A stretch of DNA of 23,123 nucleotides from a virus, in the IMG/VR virus record IMGVR_UViG_3300002242_000929, positions 1 to 23,123 of that record. One strand, written 5' to 3'. Below the pieces are notes generated by a model, which did no database searches, was not told the DNA's origin, and saw only the letters and a list, made by a program, of their open reading frames with translations. How positions within the stretch are numbered: the first letter of the stretch is position 1; every line of letters begins with the position of its first letter. The position numbers were made by a program, and so were the translations under genes. Below are positions 4,908-12,800 of the stretch, one piece after another.

Positions 4908-5855
4908 ATGAATTTTCGAGAAGTTCTCAATAAAGCTCAGTTGACTGTTGCTGATCTTGTGACGAATGGTGGGTATCTTACTGCTGAACAGAATAACAGG
5001 TTTATCCGAGATATCCAGAATACCCCTACAATTGTAAACCAGATGCGAGTAGTCCCGATGAATAACCCGACGATGGAACTCAATAAAATCGGGTTTTCTG
5101 AAAGGATTCTGCGTGCCGCTCCCGCTTCCGGAGCACTTAGTGCGGCTGATAGGGCCAAGCCGACCACTGGGAAGGTTGAATTGATGACAAAAGCTGTCCG
5201 TGCCGGTGTCCGCCTTCCTTATGACGTGTTGGAAGACAATATTGAACGTGGGTCTCTTGAAACTACCATTATGCAGTTGATCACTGAACGTGCCGCTTTG
5301 GATATCGAAGAATTGGTTCTCCTTGGAGACACTTCTTCTGATGATTCCTATCTTGCCCTTTTGGATGGTATTTTGAAACAGGCCAATCAGCATATTGTTG
5401 ATTATACTTCCGCCCCTGCCGCAATGACCAAAACTGTTTTCAAAGATATGGTAAAGGCTATGCCTAATAAATATCTGAGAAATCGAAGGGAATTCAGGTT
5501 TTATATTTCTCCGGATGCTGAAACTGAGTATGTTGATTCTATTGCAGATAGGCAGACTCTTCTTGGTGATACTAAAATCAATACTTGGACACCGAATTCC
5601 CCCTACGGAATTCCGATGGAGTCCGCAGCTTTGATGCCGAATGCTAAGGGCATTCTGACACATCCGAAAAATATGATTCTTGGTATCCAAAGGAATATCA
5701 TGATCGAAACTGACAAAGATATTGAGGCTCAGGAACTCATTATCGTGGTTTCCATGCGTCTGGATGCCAAGTTTGAGGAAATTGATGCTGTCGTCAAAGT
5801 TGATGGGCTTGATCCTGATGGTGATTACACGCAGACCTCCACGACGAGTGCGTAA
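4908..5855 (+). CDS. major capsid protein, HK97-fold type
   Basis: This 315-residue protein forms the icosahedral shell. AAGGAGG (4895-4901) lies 6 nt before ATG. Family-like features are GGYLTAEQNNRFIRDI near residues 21-36, a long basic-to-hydrophobic middle with KAVRAGVRLPYDVLEDNIERG (E-loop/spine region), RAALDIEELVLLGD, RREFRFYISPDAE, and a C-terminal strand region where NMILGIQRN is followed by an Asp-rich end. Position after the scaffold supports the call. Its G+C content and codon choice are visibly higher than the neighbours, as expected of a very highly expressed gene. The end, QTSTTSA, is Thr/Ser-rich like other structural proteins here. No crosslinking or protease site is assigned. 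Confidence 0.9.
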   Translation: MNFREVLNKAQLTVADLVTNGGYLTAEQNNRFIRDIQNTPTIVNQMRVVPMNNPTMELNKIGFSERILRAAPASGALSAADRAKPTTGKVELMTKAVRAGVRLPYDVLEDNIERGSLETTIMQLITERAALDIEELVLLGDTSSDDSYLALLDGILKQANQHIVDYTSAPAAMTKTVFKDMVKAMPNKYLRNRREFRFYISPDAETEYVDSIADRQTLLGDTKINTWTPNSPYGIPMESAALMPNAKGILTHPKNMILGIQRNIMIETDKDIEAQELIIVVSMRLDAKFEEIDAVVKVDGLDPDGDYTQTSTTSA

Positions 5856-5884
5856 TTTATTATAAGTAAAAAGGAGGTTTTTAA

Positions 5885-6157
5885 ATGTCTGAAGTTACCC
5901 TGTTAAAACCTGCGTCACACACAATTATCAAATCTTTTCCTACAGGAAAGAAAATCAGATTTGTGGGGGGAGTCACATTAACTGTTTCTGATGAAATTGC
6001 GGCAATTTGTGAAAGTTTAAATCCGGAAAATGAGGCTCCTCTTTTTAAAGTTGTTTATTCTGACCCTGTAGAAAATGAATCAGAAGGTACCAGACAAGAA
6101 CCTGTAAATTCTAAACCCAAGTCATTAAAAATTTTTGATTTTGAGGATAATTCCTAA
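5885..6157 (+). CDS. small protein following capsid gene
   Basis: This 90-residue protein has AAGGAGG (5870-5876) 8 nt before ATG. The N-terminal 60 residues look like a small beta-rich domain (VTLLKPASHTIIKSF, IRFVGGVTLTVSDEIA), followed by a polar, likely disordered tail with EPVNSKPKSLKIFDF. Small proteins of this size after the capsid gene can be decoration or connector accessory proteins, but I cannot assign a role. The stop overlaps the next start (TAATG), so the two are translationally coupled. Confidence 0.7.
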   Translation: MSEVTLLKPASHTIIKSFPTGKKIRFVGGVTLTVSDEIAAICESLNPENEAPLFKVVYSDPVENESEGTRQEPVNSKPKSLKIFDFEDNS

Positions 6158-6705
6158 TGTTAATTTGTACCAAAGGCGGGGCTGAATCTAATAGTTTTGT
6201 AACGCTTGAAGAAGCGGATGACTATATTCTTAAATTGCCTGATGATCCTGATCCTTGGTTTGCTTTAGCACCATGGCAAAAAGAATATAGACTTCAACTA
6301 GCGGCACAATTATTAAATATGTTTCCTTTTATAGGTGAAAGGAGTTATCGAAATCAAAATTTGGCTTTCCCTAGAACATGTACCAATCATGAGATTCCTG
6401 AAGAAGTAAAGGAAACTCAGGTTTTTCTTGCTTATAGTGTTGTACACCGAGGGCTTGCTTTAAGAGGTGTCGATGTAACACAAGGGGAAAAGGATAGGGT
6501 AACCCAAATTTCTCTTGCTGGGTTACTTATGGTTTCCACGGCTGGGTTATCTCAAAGTGTTAGAAGTTCTTTTCTTGACCAAATGCTTAACTCTGCTCAA
6601 TTTCCTGTTTTTATCCGTCTTTCAAGATGGATGACTAAAATCAGAGCAAGAGTTGTGAGAGACCCAAATAGTTCACCTAAATTAACAACAACGACAACAG
6701 TGTGA
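6157..6705 (+). CDS. head-tail connector (DnaT-like/gp6-like family)
   Basis: This 182-residue protein has the signature SNSFVTLEEADDYILKLPDD...W (residues 11-35), a helix with LQLAAQLLNMF, then NLAFPRTCTNHEIPEEVKETQVFLAYSVV. This matches the phage family often labelled 'DnaT-like ssDNA-binding' but better explained as a head completion adaptor of the gp6 type, which docks on the portal ring. Location after the capsid gene supports the adaptor role. The start overlaps the upstream stop. The C-terminus ends in five threonines and a Val. The next gene starts 4 nt after the stop with no visible ribosome binding site. Confidence 0.75.
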   Translation: MLICTKGGAESNSFVTLEEADDYILKLPDDPDPWFALAPWQKEYRLQLAAQLLNMFPFIGERSYRNQNLAFPRTCTNHEIPEEVKETQVFLAYSVVHRGLALRGVDVTQGEKDRVTQISLAGLLMVSTAGLSQSVRSSFLDQMLNSAQFPVFIRLSRWMTKIRARVVRDPNSSPKLTTTTTV

Positions 6706-6709
6706 AAAA

Positions 6710-7087
6710 ATGGGATTACTTGACCAAATAGCTCCTGCTGTTAATCAAATTTTTGATATGGTGAAGGATGAAGAAAGTATTGCCGTTTCATTAATTTATA
6801 AAAGGTACACAGGACAAAAAAATGGAGTCGATCAGTTTGATGAAATTAACATTTCTTCAGACAATTGTTTGAAATTAAAACATAATGAAAAAAGTATTGC
6901 TATTTTGGGGGATTCTAATACTAATCTGAATATTGGAGATGTTTTGTATATGATAAAAGGTAATGCATTTCCATCTACATATTCCTTGAAAGATACTGTT
7001 TCTGAAACAAATGGGCCTGAACAACAAATTTCAAAAATTACTCCTGTATTCGGATTACTGTATGTTGTTTCAATTGTAGGGGTGTAA
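6710..7087 (+). CDS. putative head closure / connector protein
   Basis: This 125-residue protein looks like a beta-rich domain (residues 20-110) after a short N-terminal helix, with IGDVLYMIKG in the middle and a hydrophobic end (FGLLYVVSIVGV). Its size and place between the gp6-like adaptor and the gp10-like protein fit a head-closure (stopper) protein. Sequence motifs are not decisive. There is no ribosome binding site upstream: GTGTGAAAAA precedes ATG, so translation probably relies on reinitiation after the upstream TGA. Confidence 0.6.
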   Translation: MGLLDQIAPAVNQIFDMVKDEESIAVSLIYKRYTGQKNGVDQFDEINISSDNCLKLKHNEKSIAILGDSNTNLNIGDVLYMIKGNAFPSTYSLKDTVSETNGPEQQISKITPVFGLLYVVSIVGV

Positions 7088-7090
7088 AAA

Positions 7091-7504
7091 ATGTCTGTAA
7101 CTGTTGCAAAAGATGAAATTTCTCCTTTATTAAGTATTTTATCAAAAATAAAAGAACTTTTAATAAAGGAAATGAAAACAGAAATTACCCCTATTTACGA
7201 ATTTATTCAGGAAGGGACTCCTGTAGGTATTCGCCCTGACCATGCTGGAACCTTAAAAAGATCATGGACTGGGGTTACTTTAAATGCTTCAGGAGTTTCT
7301 TTTGGAAATTATCAGGAGTATGCTCCTGTGTTGGAAACTGGGGGGTATAAAGGACTCGGACCTCGAACAGTTAAGGTAGACGGGAAAATTTATTCATCTC
7401 AAGCCCCCGGGGGGATGTTAATCGCTCCCTTAAAAAGAAATCCTAAATTGCTTGATAATTTTGTAAACAAAATTGTTGATAACATTATTAAGAAAATGCT
7501 ATGA
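7091..7504 (+). CDS. neck / tail completion protein, HK97 gp10-like
   Basis: This 137-residue protein has a long N-terminal amphipathic helix (residues 8-40), then HAGTLKRSWTG, NYQEYAPVLETGGYKGLGPR and a C-terminal helix. The combination of 'tGtLkrSw' with 'YApvlEtG' is characteristic of the gp10-like (HK97) neck family that joins head and tail. The segment APGGMLIAPLKRNPK between them is also usual in the family. The start is 3 nt after the preceding stop, with a weak AGGGGTG site. The end overlaps the next start as ATGA. Confidence 0.75.
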   Translation: MSVTVAKDEISPLLSILSKIKELLIKEMKTEITPIYEFIQEGTPVGIRPDHAGTLKRSWTGVTLNASGVSFGNYQEYAPVLETGGYKGLGPRTVKVDGKIYSSQAPGGMLIAPLKRNPKLLDNFVNKIVDNIIKKML

Positions 7505-7941
7505 AACGAGAAGAGATAATTTCAGAATTATTTCAACGGATTGTTAATGTCCCGGGGGTATCCCGAGTAAAACGCAATCCAAATGTTGCTCCTAGCACTG
7601 AAGATACTCCTATTGTTAATATTTTTGAATTTGAAGCTAAAGTAATAGGAGATTCTGGTGGGGGAGGGGTTGCACTTCCAGTGATAAAATTTAAAATGCC
7701 TTGTGTTGTTGAAGTTTTTATTAATGCGTCATCAAATGCTACTGCAACAACTGAATTTTTTACTTTTTATCAGGAAGTTTTGAAATCAATTTTTAATGAT
7801 GGAATGTCTTTGGGAAACATTGGTTGCAATATAAAAATTATAAGTACGTCAAGAATTTTTCGCCCTACTGGGTTAATGATTGGAATGGGAACTGTCTTTG
7901 AGATAGTATATCTTGAAGATTTAAAACAACTTATACAATAA
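7501..7941 (+). CDS. tail terminator protein, gpU-like
   Basis: This 146-residue protein starts inside the stop of the neck gene (ATGA) with no strong ribosome binding site, implying coupling. Features are an N-terminal helix (REEIISELFQRIVNVPGVSRVKRNP), a central beta-strand pair (IVNIFEFEAKV, KFKMPCVVEVFINA) and a helix-strand end (FYQEVLKSIF...GTVFEIVYLED). This layout matches gpU/minor tail terminator proteins that cap the tail tube and stop its growth. Position just before the tube gene agrees. The motif evidence alone is moderate. Confidence 0.68.
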   Translation: MKREEIISELFQRIVNVPGVSRVKRNPNVAPSTEDTPIVNIFEFEAKVIGDSGGGGVALPVIKFKMPCVVEVFINASSNATATTEFFTFYQEVLKSIFNDGMSLGNIGCNIKIISTSRIFRPTGLMIGMGTVFEIVYLEDLKQLIQ

Positions 7942-7953
7942 AAAGGAGGCATT

Positions 7954-8979
7954 ATGCACAGCACAGATTTTTACACATTAGGCAAAGGAATTTTGTATTT
8001 TTCTAAAAAGAATGAGGATGGTTCTTATCAAGGACACCGAGACCTTGGGAATAGTCCTTCATTCTCAACTTCTATTGATCTCACTCTTTTGGAGCATTTT
8101 TCTTCCCGGAAAGGGTTGAAAGCAAAAGACAAAAAAATTGTCCAAACTTCAACTCCTAAAGTCAAGTTTACTCTTGATGAGCCGAATATGAAGAATCTTT
8201 CGCTTCTCAATCTCGGTAACCTTGAAGAAATTGTTCAAGAAGCAGGAAAAGGGTTTGTTGACACTTTTGATGTCAAAGAACAGGATGTTTATTTGACAAA
8301 TCAGGAAACCGGCAAACGAAATTGGGAACCCTGCCCGTATCTTCGATATGATGGGGGTAGCGGGATGTTTGCTGTAGATGAGACTGTAACAGGCGATGCC
8401 GGTGCTACTGCGATTGTAAAAGCAGTCATTGGAGATGTTACTTCCGGTATTCTTTTGCTTGATAGCATCTCGGGGAATTTTGTTGATGGTGAGAATCTGA
8501 CAGGAAGTGTTTCTGGTCTTGCCGTTGCTAATGGGTCTCAGGTTATCCCCGCTGACAATGATGTACTTGTTTGCAAAGCAGATGGTTCTGTGGTTTACAC
8601 TTTGGATACGGATTACACCCTTGACCTTACTCGGGGTCGTATTTTTATCAAGAGTGGGGGAGCAATTACCAGCCCTGAAACAATTTCTGTAGGGTACAAT
8701 TATGGAAAAGTGAAGTATTCACGAATTAGTGTCTCTAGTGACACCATGATTGAAGGGGAACTCCATTTTATCTCCGATAATCCGGTTGGTGAAAATATCG
8801 AGATTCTCTTTTGGAGAGTTGTTTTGACCCCTTCCGGGGATTTCAATCTTATTGGAGATAATTGGGAAACTCTTGGGTTTGATGGTGAAATTCTGATTGA
8901 CACGGAAAATCATCCTTCTCTTCCCTATGGACAAATCCTTGGAGATATTGAAACTATGGAAACCACAACTACAACGTAA
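7954..8979 (+). CDS. major tail tube protein
   Basis: This 341-residue protein with AAAAGGAGG (7941-7949) lies where the tube gene is expected, before the chaperone pair and tape measure. The N-terminus (YTLGKGILYFSKK...GHRDLGNSPSFSTSID) and EGELHFISDNPVGENIEILFWRVVLTP near the end are typical of tube proteins built from two beta sheets. Residues about 135-190 (ETVTGDAGATAIVKAV, SGNFVDGENLTGSVSG) look like an extra GETVTG-type beta module inserted in the tube fold, seen in other phage structural proteins. G+C content is higher than the neighbours, in line with high expression. It ends in five threonines. No sheath gene is present, so the tail is non-contractile. Confidence 0.82.
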   Translation: MHSTDFYTLGKGILYFSKKNEDGSYQGHRDLGNSPSFSTSIDLTLLEHFSSRKGLKAKDKKIVQTSTPKVKFTLDEPNMKNLSLLNLGNLEEIVQEAGKGFVDTFDVKEQDVYLTNQETGKRNWEPCPYLRYDGGSGMFAVDETVTGDAGATAIVKAVIGDVTSGILLLDSISGNFVDGENLTGSVSGLAVANGSQVIPADNDVLVCKADGSVVYTLDTDYTLDLTRGRIFIKSGGAITSPETISVGYNYGKVKYSRISVSSDTMIEGELHFISDNPVGENIEILFWRVVLTPSGDFNLIGDNWETLGFDGEILIDTENHPSLPYGQILGDIETMETTTTT

Positions 8980-8983
8980 GATA

Positions 8984-8999
8984 TTGCACACGTGTGCAA
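8984..8999. promoter_or_regulatory. palindrome copy 4 (TTGCACACGTGTGCAA)
   Basis: A perfect 16-bp copy begins 4 nt after the tail tube stop codon, 46 nt before the chaperone start. It marks the boundary between a highly expressed gene and low-level assembly genes. Confidence 0.85.
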
Positions 9000-9045
9000 A
9001 ATCTTTTTAATCCATTAATCATATAAGCATAGGAGTAGCTTAAAT

Positions 9046-9510
9046 ATGACTGGGTCCAAAAATACCTCTTCTTTCTTTAGCGACGATGAATGGAAAGAAA
9101 TTTTACATATAGAAGAAGTAATGATAGGGGGGAAACTTATTCCTATTTCCCCCCTCGGATTTGAAGATCTCGTATATGTAATTGTTCGGTTGATGTCGCT
9201 TGCCAAAATTTTCAATAAAGAAAACATTTCTTTAAATTCCCTGTCTTCCGAAGATGGAATCCCTATAGAAACTCTTCAAAAAATTCTTAAAATTGTAATG
9301 TCTAATATCCCAGATATTGTTGAAAAATGTTGTGGGATTCCCTTTGAGGATTTTAGAAGACTTCCGTTAGGTCCCGCAGTTGAAATTGTTAAAACTGTTT
9401 TACAAGTTAACATTACAGCTTTTGAGGGCTTGGAAAAAAACTTGCAAGGGCTGGCGGACAATTTGAAAGTGATCACAAACGGGATGACGACCGCCAGAAA
9501 GCCCGCATAA
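9046..9510 (+). CDS. tail assembly chaperone, gpG-like
   Basis: This 154-residue mostly helical protein sits between the tail tube and tape measure genes, the position of the lambda G gene. It would bind tape measure protein and tube subunits during tail assembly and be absent from the virion. AGGAG (9031-9035) lies 10 nt before ATG. Near its end, codons 130-132 (GAA AAA AAC) contain the slippery heptamer A AAA AAC in the correct phase, so a fraction of ribosomes would shift to the -1 frame and make the longer protein described in the next entries. The sequence shows no conserved enzyme motif. Confidence 0.85.
   Translation: MTGSKNTSSFFSDDEWKEILHIEEVMIGGKLIPISPLGFEDLVYVIVRLMSLAKIFNKENISLNSLSSEDGIPIETLQKILKIVMSNIPDIVEKCCGIPFEDFRRLPLGPAVEIVKTVLQVNITAFEGLEKNLQGLADNLKVITNGMTTARKPA
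9435..9504 (+). promoter_or_regulatory. -1 programmed ribosomal frameshift element
   Basis: The slippery site A AAA AAC (9435-9441) lies exactly on codon boundaries (X XXY YYZ). Six nt downstream a GC-rich stem begins: GGG-CTGGCGG (9448-9457) pairs with CCGCCAG (9491-9497) and, after an AAAG bulge, CCC (9502-9504). In a very AT-rich region such a stem is conspicuous. The -1 frame has no stop from the heptamer through the downstream ORF. The 33-nt loop could take part in a pseudoknot, which I did not establish. Confidence 0.9.
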
Positions 9511-9830
9511 TTGATATTTTTGACGATTTGATAATGAGGGGACACCGATTTGAGGATATCAAAAAATATCCTATATCAACACTTTCAGGATTTATTATCT
9601 CCGGAGTTAAACGTAAAAAAGTTGAACGAGTAAATAAATTTTTAGATATGCGAGCTGCTATCGCTCTTAAAACTGAAGAAGATTTTAGAAATTATCTAAA
9701 ATTAATAGGAGATGATAGTGAAAGTGTATCAAAGAATAAAACTTCTTCCAAATCTATTGATGCTGATGAAATCAGTAAAAATATCCGGAGATTTAAACGG
9801 GAATTTGCAATAATCAATCAAGGAGTTTAA
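9441..9830 (+). CDS. -1 frame extension of chaperone, gpT-like
   Basis: Ribosomes slipping at 9435-9441 would read 9441-9830 and yield a 261-residue fusion (132 zero-frame residues plus 129 here), like lambda gpGT. The junction continues ...EKNLARAGGQFESDHK or ...EKKLARAGG depending on the slipped codon. The T-like part is basic and helical (KARIIDIFDD, KYPISTLSGFIISGVKRKKVERV). It would connect tape measure and tube proteins during tail assembly. Read as an independent gene, the frame offers only TTG at 9528 or ATG at 9534 and no ribosome binding site, so separate translation is unlikely. The tape measure gene starts 4 nt after its stop. Confidence 0.85.
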   Translation, partial: LARAGGQFESDHKRDDDRQKARIIDIFDDLIMRGHRFEDIKKYPISTLSGFIISGVKRKKVERVNKFLDMRAAIALKTEEDFRNYLKLIGDDSESVSKNKTSSKSIDADEISKNIRRFKREFAIINQGV

Positions 9831-9833
9831 CAA

Positions 9834-12800
9834 ATGGCCGATGTCACAAAAACAATTGAATTAGTGGTTTCGGTTATCGACCATTCTAAAAAAGCCATAT
9901 CTTCTGTTTCCACAAATCTTAATGACGTCAAGAATTCTGCTAAGAAAGCTTCTGCCTCTCTTAATACAGCTACATCTTCTGTAAAAACTTTAGGGTCTTC
10001 CGCAAAAGAATCTGCAAAAGGATTAAAGAAAGAAGTTGAAGTTGCTAAAAAAGGTGCTGAAGCTAACGATAGTCTTGGGCGCTCCCTCGCTTATGTTTTT
10101 TCTAATATTTTAGCAATTGTTGCTTCCATTAAAGGATTCACATATCCAATAAAAGAAAGTTCTGAATTTGAAGTTTCAATGAAAAGAGTTGCGGGGGTAA
10201 TGGGGGCAACACAAGAAGAATATGCTAGGTTGACTGATGCCGCCGCAGAAATGGGAAAAACAACTGTTTTTACTGCTGGACAAGCGGCGGATGGATTAAA
10301 ACTCCTTGCACAAGCTGGTTTTGATACAGAACAAGCAATTAAAGCATTGCCTGATGTTTTGAATTTAGCTCTTGCTGGGGGGATGGAATTAGCAAATGCC
10401 ACAGATTATTTAACTTCAAGTATGTATTCAATGGGATTGCAAGTTTCTGATTTATCCCATGTAACTGATGTTCTTGTTAATACTTTTAGTAGTACAAATA
10501 GTAATTTAAGTGATTTAGGTGAAGGGTTAAAATATGTTGGGCCAATAGCTGCCTCTGTTGGAGAAAATATAGATGAGTTATCTGCTACCATGGGGATTCT
10601 TGCCAATGCTGGTATTAAAGGAAGTATGGCAGGAACAACTTTGAGGGAGGCTATTAAACGTCTTTTAAATCCTGTACCAAAAGCTAAAAAAGCAATGGAA
10701 GACTTAGCTGGACGTATAGGACAATCATCTATTAAAATACATGATGCTTCCGGTAATTTTGTAGGAATGGCTGGAATTATCAAGCAATTAGAAGATGCTT
10801 CTATGTCCGCTGGGGAAGCAATGGAAATTTTTGGGTCAAGAGCAGGCCCGGGGATGGTTGCCCTCGTTCAAGCTGGGTCAGATGCAATTGAAGAGTTAAC
10901 AAAAAAGAATAAAGAGGCTGATGGTGTAGCTAAAGCTTTTGCTGATACTGTTCAAGATAGTGTTGATGGTTCTTTAAAATTACTTAAATCTGCTTTAAAT
11001 GGATTATTTATTTCTCTTGGTGATAAATTAGCCCCTGCTGTTAAGAATGCCGCAGATTCTTTTTCTGTTCTTTTTTCTTCTCTTTCAGATTTAGCTGATG
11101 AATTTCCTGCAACGACAACTGTTATTTTAGATTTAGTTTCTACAATAACAATAGCTATCGCATCTTTTTCTGCTTTGAACCTTGCTATGATGGGAATTAG
11201 CTATGTTTTAAAGACTCAATTAATTGTAGGAATTACAACTTTCGCAGGTGCAATTGCTGAAACTGTAGTAGGAATTACTAAAATGGTTTCAGCTTTTGGG
11301 CTAATTGAAGGAGCTTCTTCTGCTTTTCTTTTAATTCTTCAGGGTTTAAATCTTCCATTAATTGCAATTGCTGGGATTATTACAACAATTGTTGGAGGTC
11401 TTTATTTATGGATAACTAGAGAAGAAAGATTAAAAAAAGCTTTTAAAGATAGAGAAGGAATGCTTAATTCTGCCGCACGAGAAACTGAAAAGTATGCAGA
11501 TAAGCTTGAAACTTTAATAAAAAAAGAAAAAGATGGAAAAGATATTTCAGAAGAAAGAAGAGATTTATTAATAACATTAATAAAAAAATATCCTGAATTA
11601 GCTGAGAAAGTTGATATTGCTACTGTATCTTTAGATGATCTTCAAAAAGTTATGAAAGAAATGGCAAATGATAAGATAGAAGATCAAATTATTAATGAAT
11701 CAAAAAGATTAGGTGAAGTTTTAGATACTTTAGCAGAAAAAGAATTAGGAGAATCTTTTAAAAAATGGGCTGATTCTGGAAAATCTGTTGAAGAAGCATT
11801 ACATCAATTAAATTTAACAAATGAATTAACAATTGATGATATTGAAAAATATAATGATGCTTCTACTTCTCAACAGAAAAATTTGAAAGAAATTGGAAAA
11901 TTAGTATCATTAATTGAATTAAATGCTCGAAGAGCAAATCTTTCTACAAATGATTTTTTTATTCTTTTGGAGACTTCATCTGGGCTTCCTAAAGAAATTG
12001 TAGAAAAATTTAAAGATATGTATGATAAAATTATTGAAAAGGAGGAAAAAAGTAAAGAAGCAATATCTGAAACTGAAGAAGCAAGACGAGAAGGTATTAA
12101 ATTATTACAAAAAGAAAAAGATGCATATAAAGAAGTTTTGGAGGAAAAAAAGAAATCTCATAAAAAATATATGCTTTTTCTTAAAGATTTAATTGATCAA
12201 GGAGTTATTACAGAAAAAGACGCCGAAGTTGCAAAAACTAAGTTTGAAGCTAAACAAGCTGAAGATAGATATGAGACTGCAAAAAGATTTTTTGAAGAAG
12301 GTTCAAAATTATATGATAAAGATTCTGATCAATATAAACAATTACAGGAAAATTTAGTAAAAGCTACAAAAGAAAATTACACTGCTCGTGCTCGATTACG
12401 AAAAGCTGAGTATGAAAAACAAAAAGATGCATATAAGCAAAGTGTTAAAGATGCTAAAGAAGCATTGGATAAAAAATTATTAGATTTAAAAGAAGCTGCT
12501 GAGAAAGGGATAAAAACACAAGATGATGCTGAAGAAGAAAAAATTGAAATTATAAGAGATTACTATAAAAAAGAAATTAAGAAAGCAGAAGAAAATTTAA
12601 AGAAAATTAAAGAAATTCAAGGAATTGGAGTTGACGCAGTAAAAAATGCGCAAACGAAAGTTGATAAATTAAAAGAAGAATCAGCAAAATTTGAACTTAA
12701 ACAACTTAAAAAAGTTCATGATGAAAAAATGGCTATGCTTGATGCTAATTTAGCATTAGCAAAAGCTAACGTAGATAAAGAAAAGGCAATTCTTGATCAA

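Noticed and set aside
4842-5690. 282-residue minus-strand ORF over the capsid gene
   Set aside because: It overlaps the clear capsid frame, its composition is typical of an antisense frame, and no translation signals are seen.
9528-9830. Independent gene starting at TTG 9528
   Set aside because: There is no ribosome binding site, and the frame is open back to an in-phase slippery site, so a -1 frameshift product explains it better.
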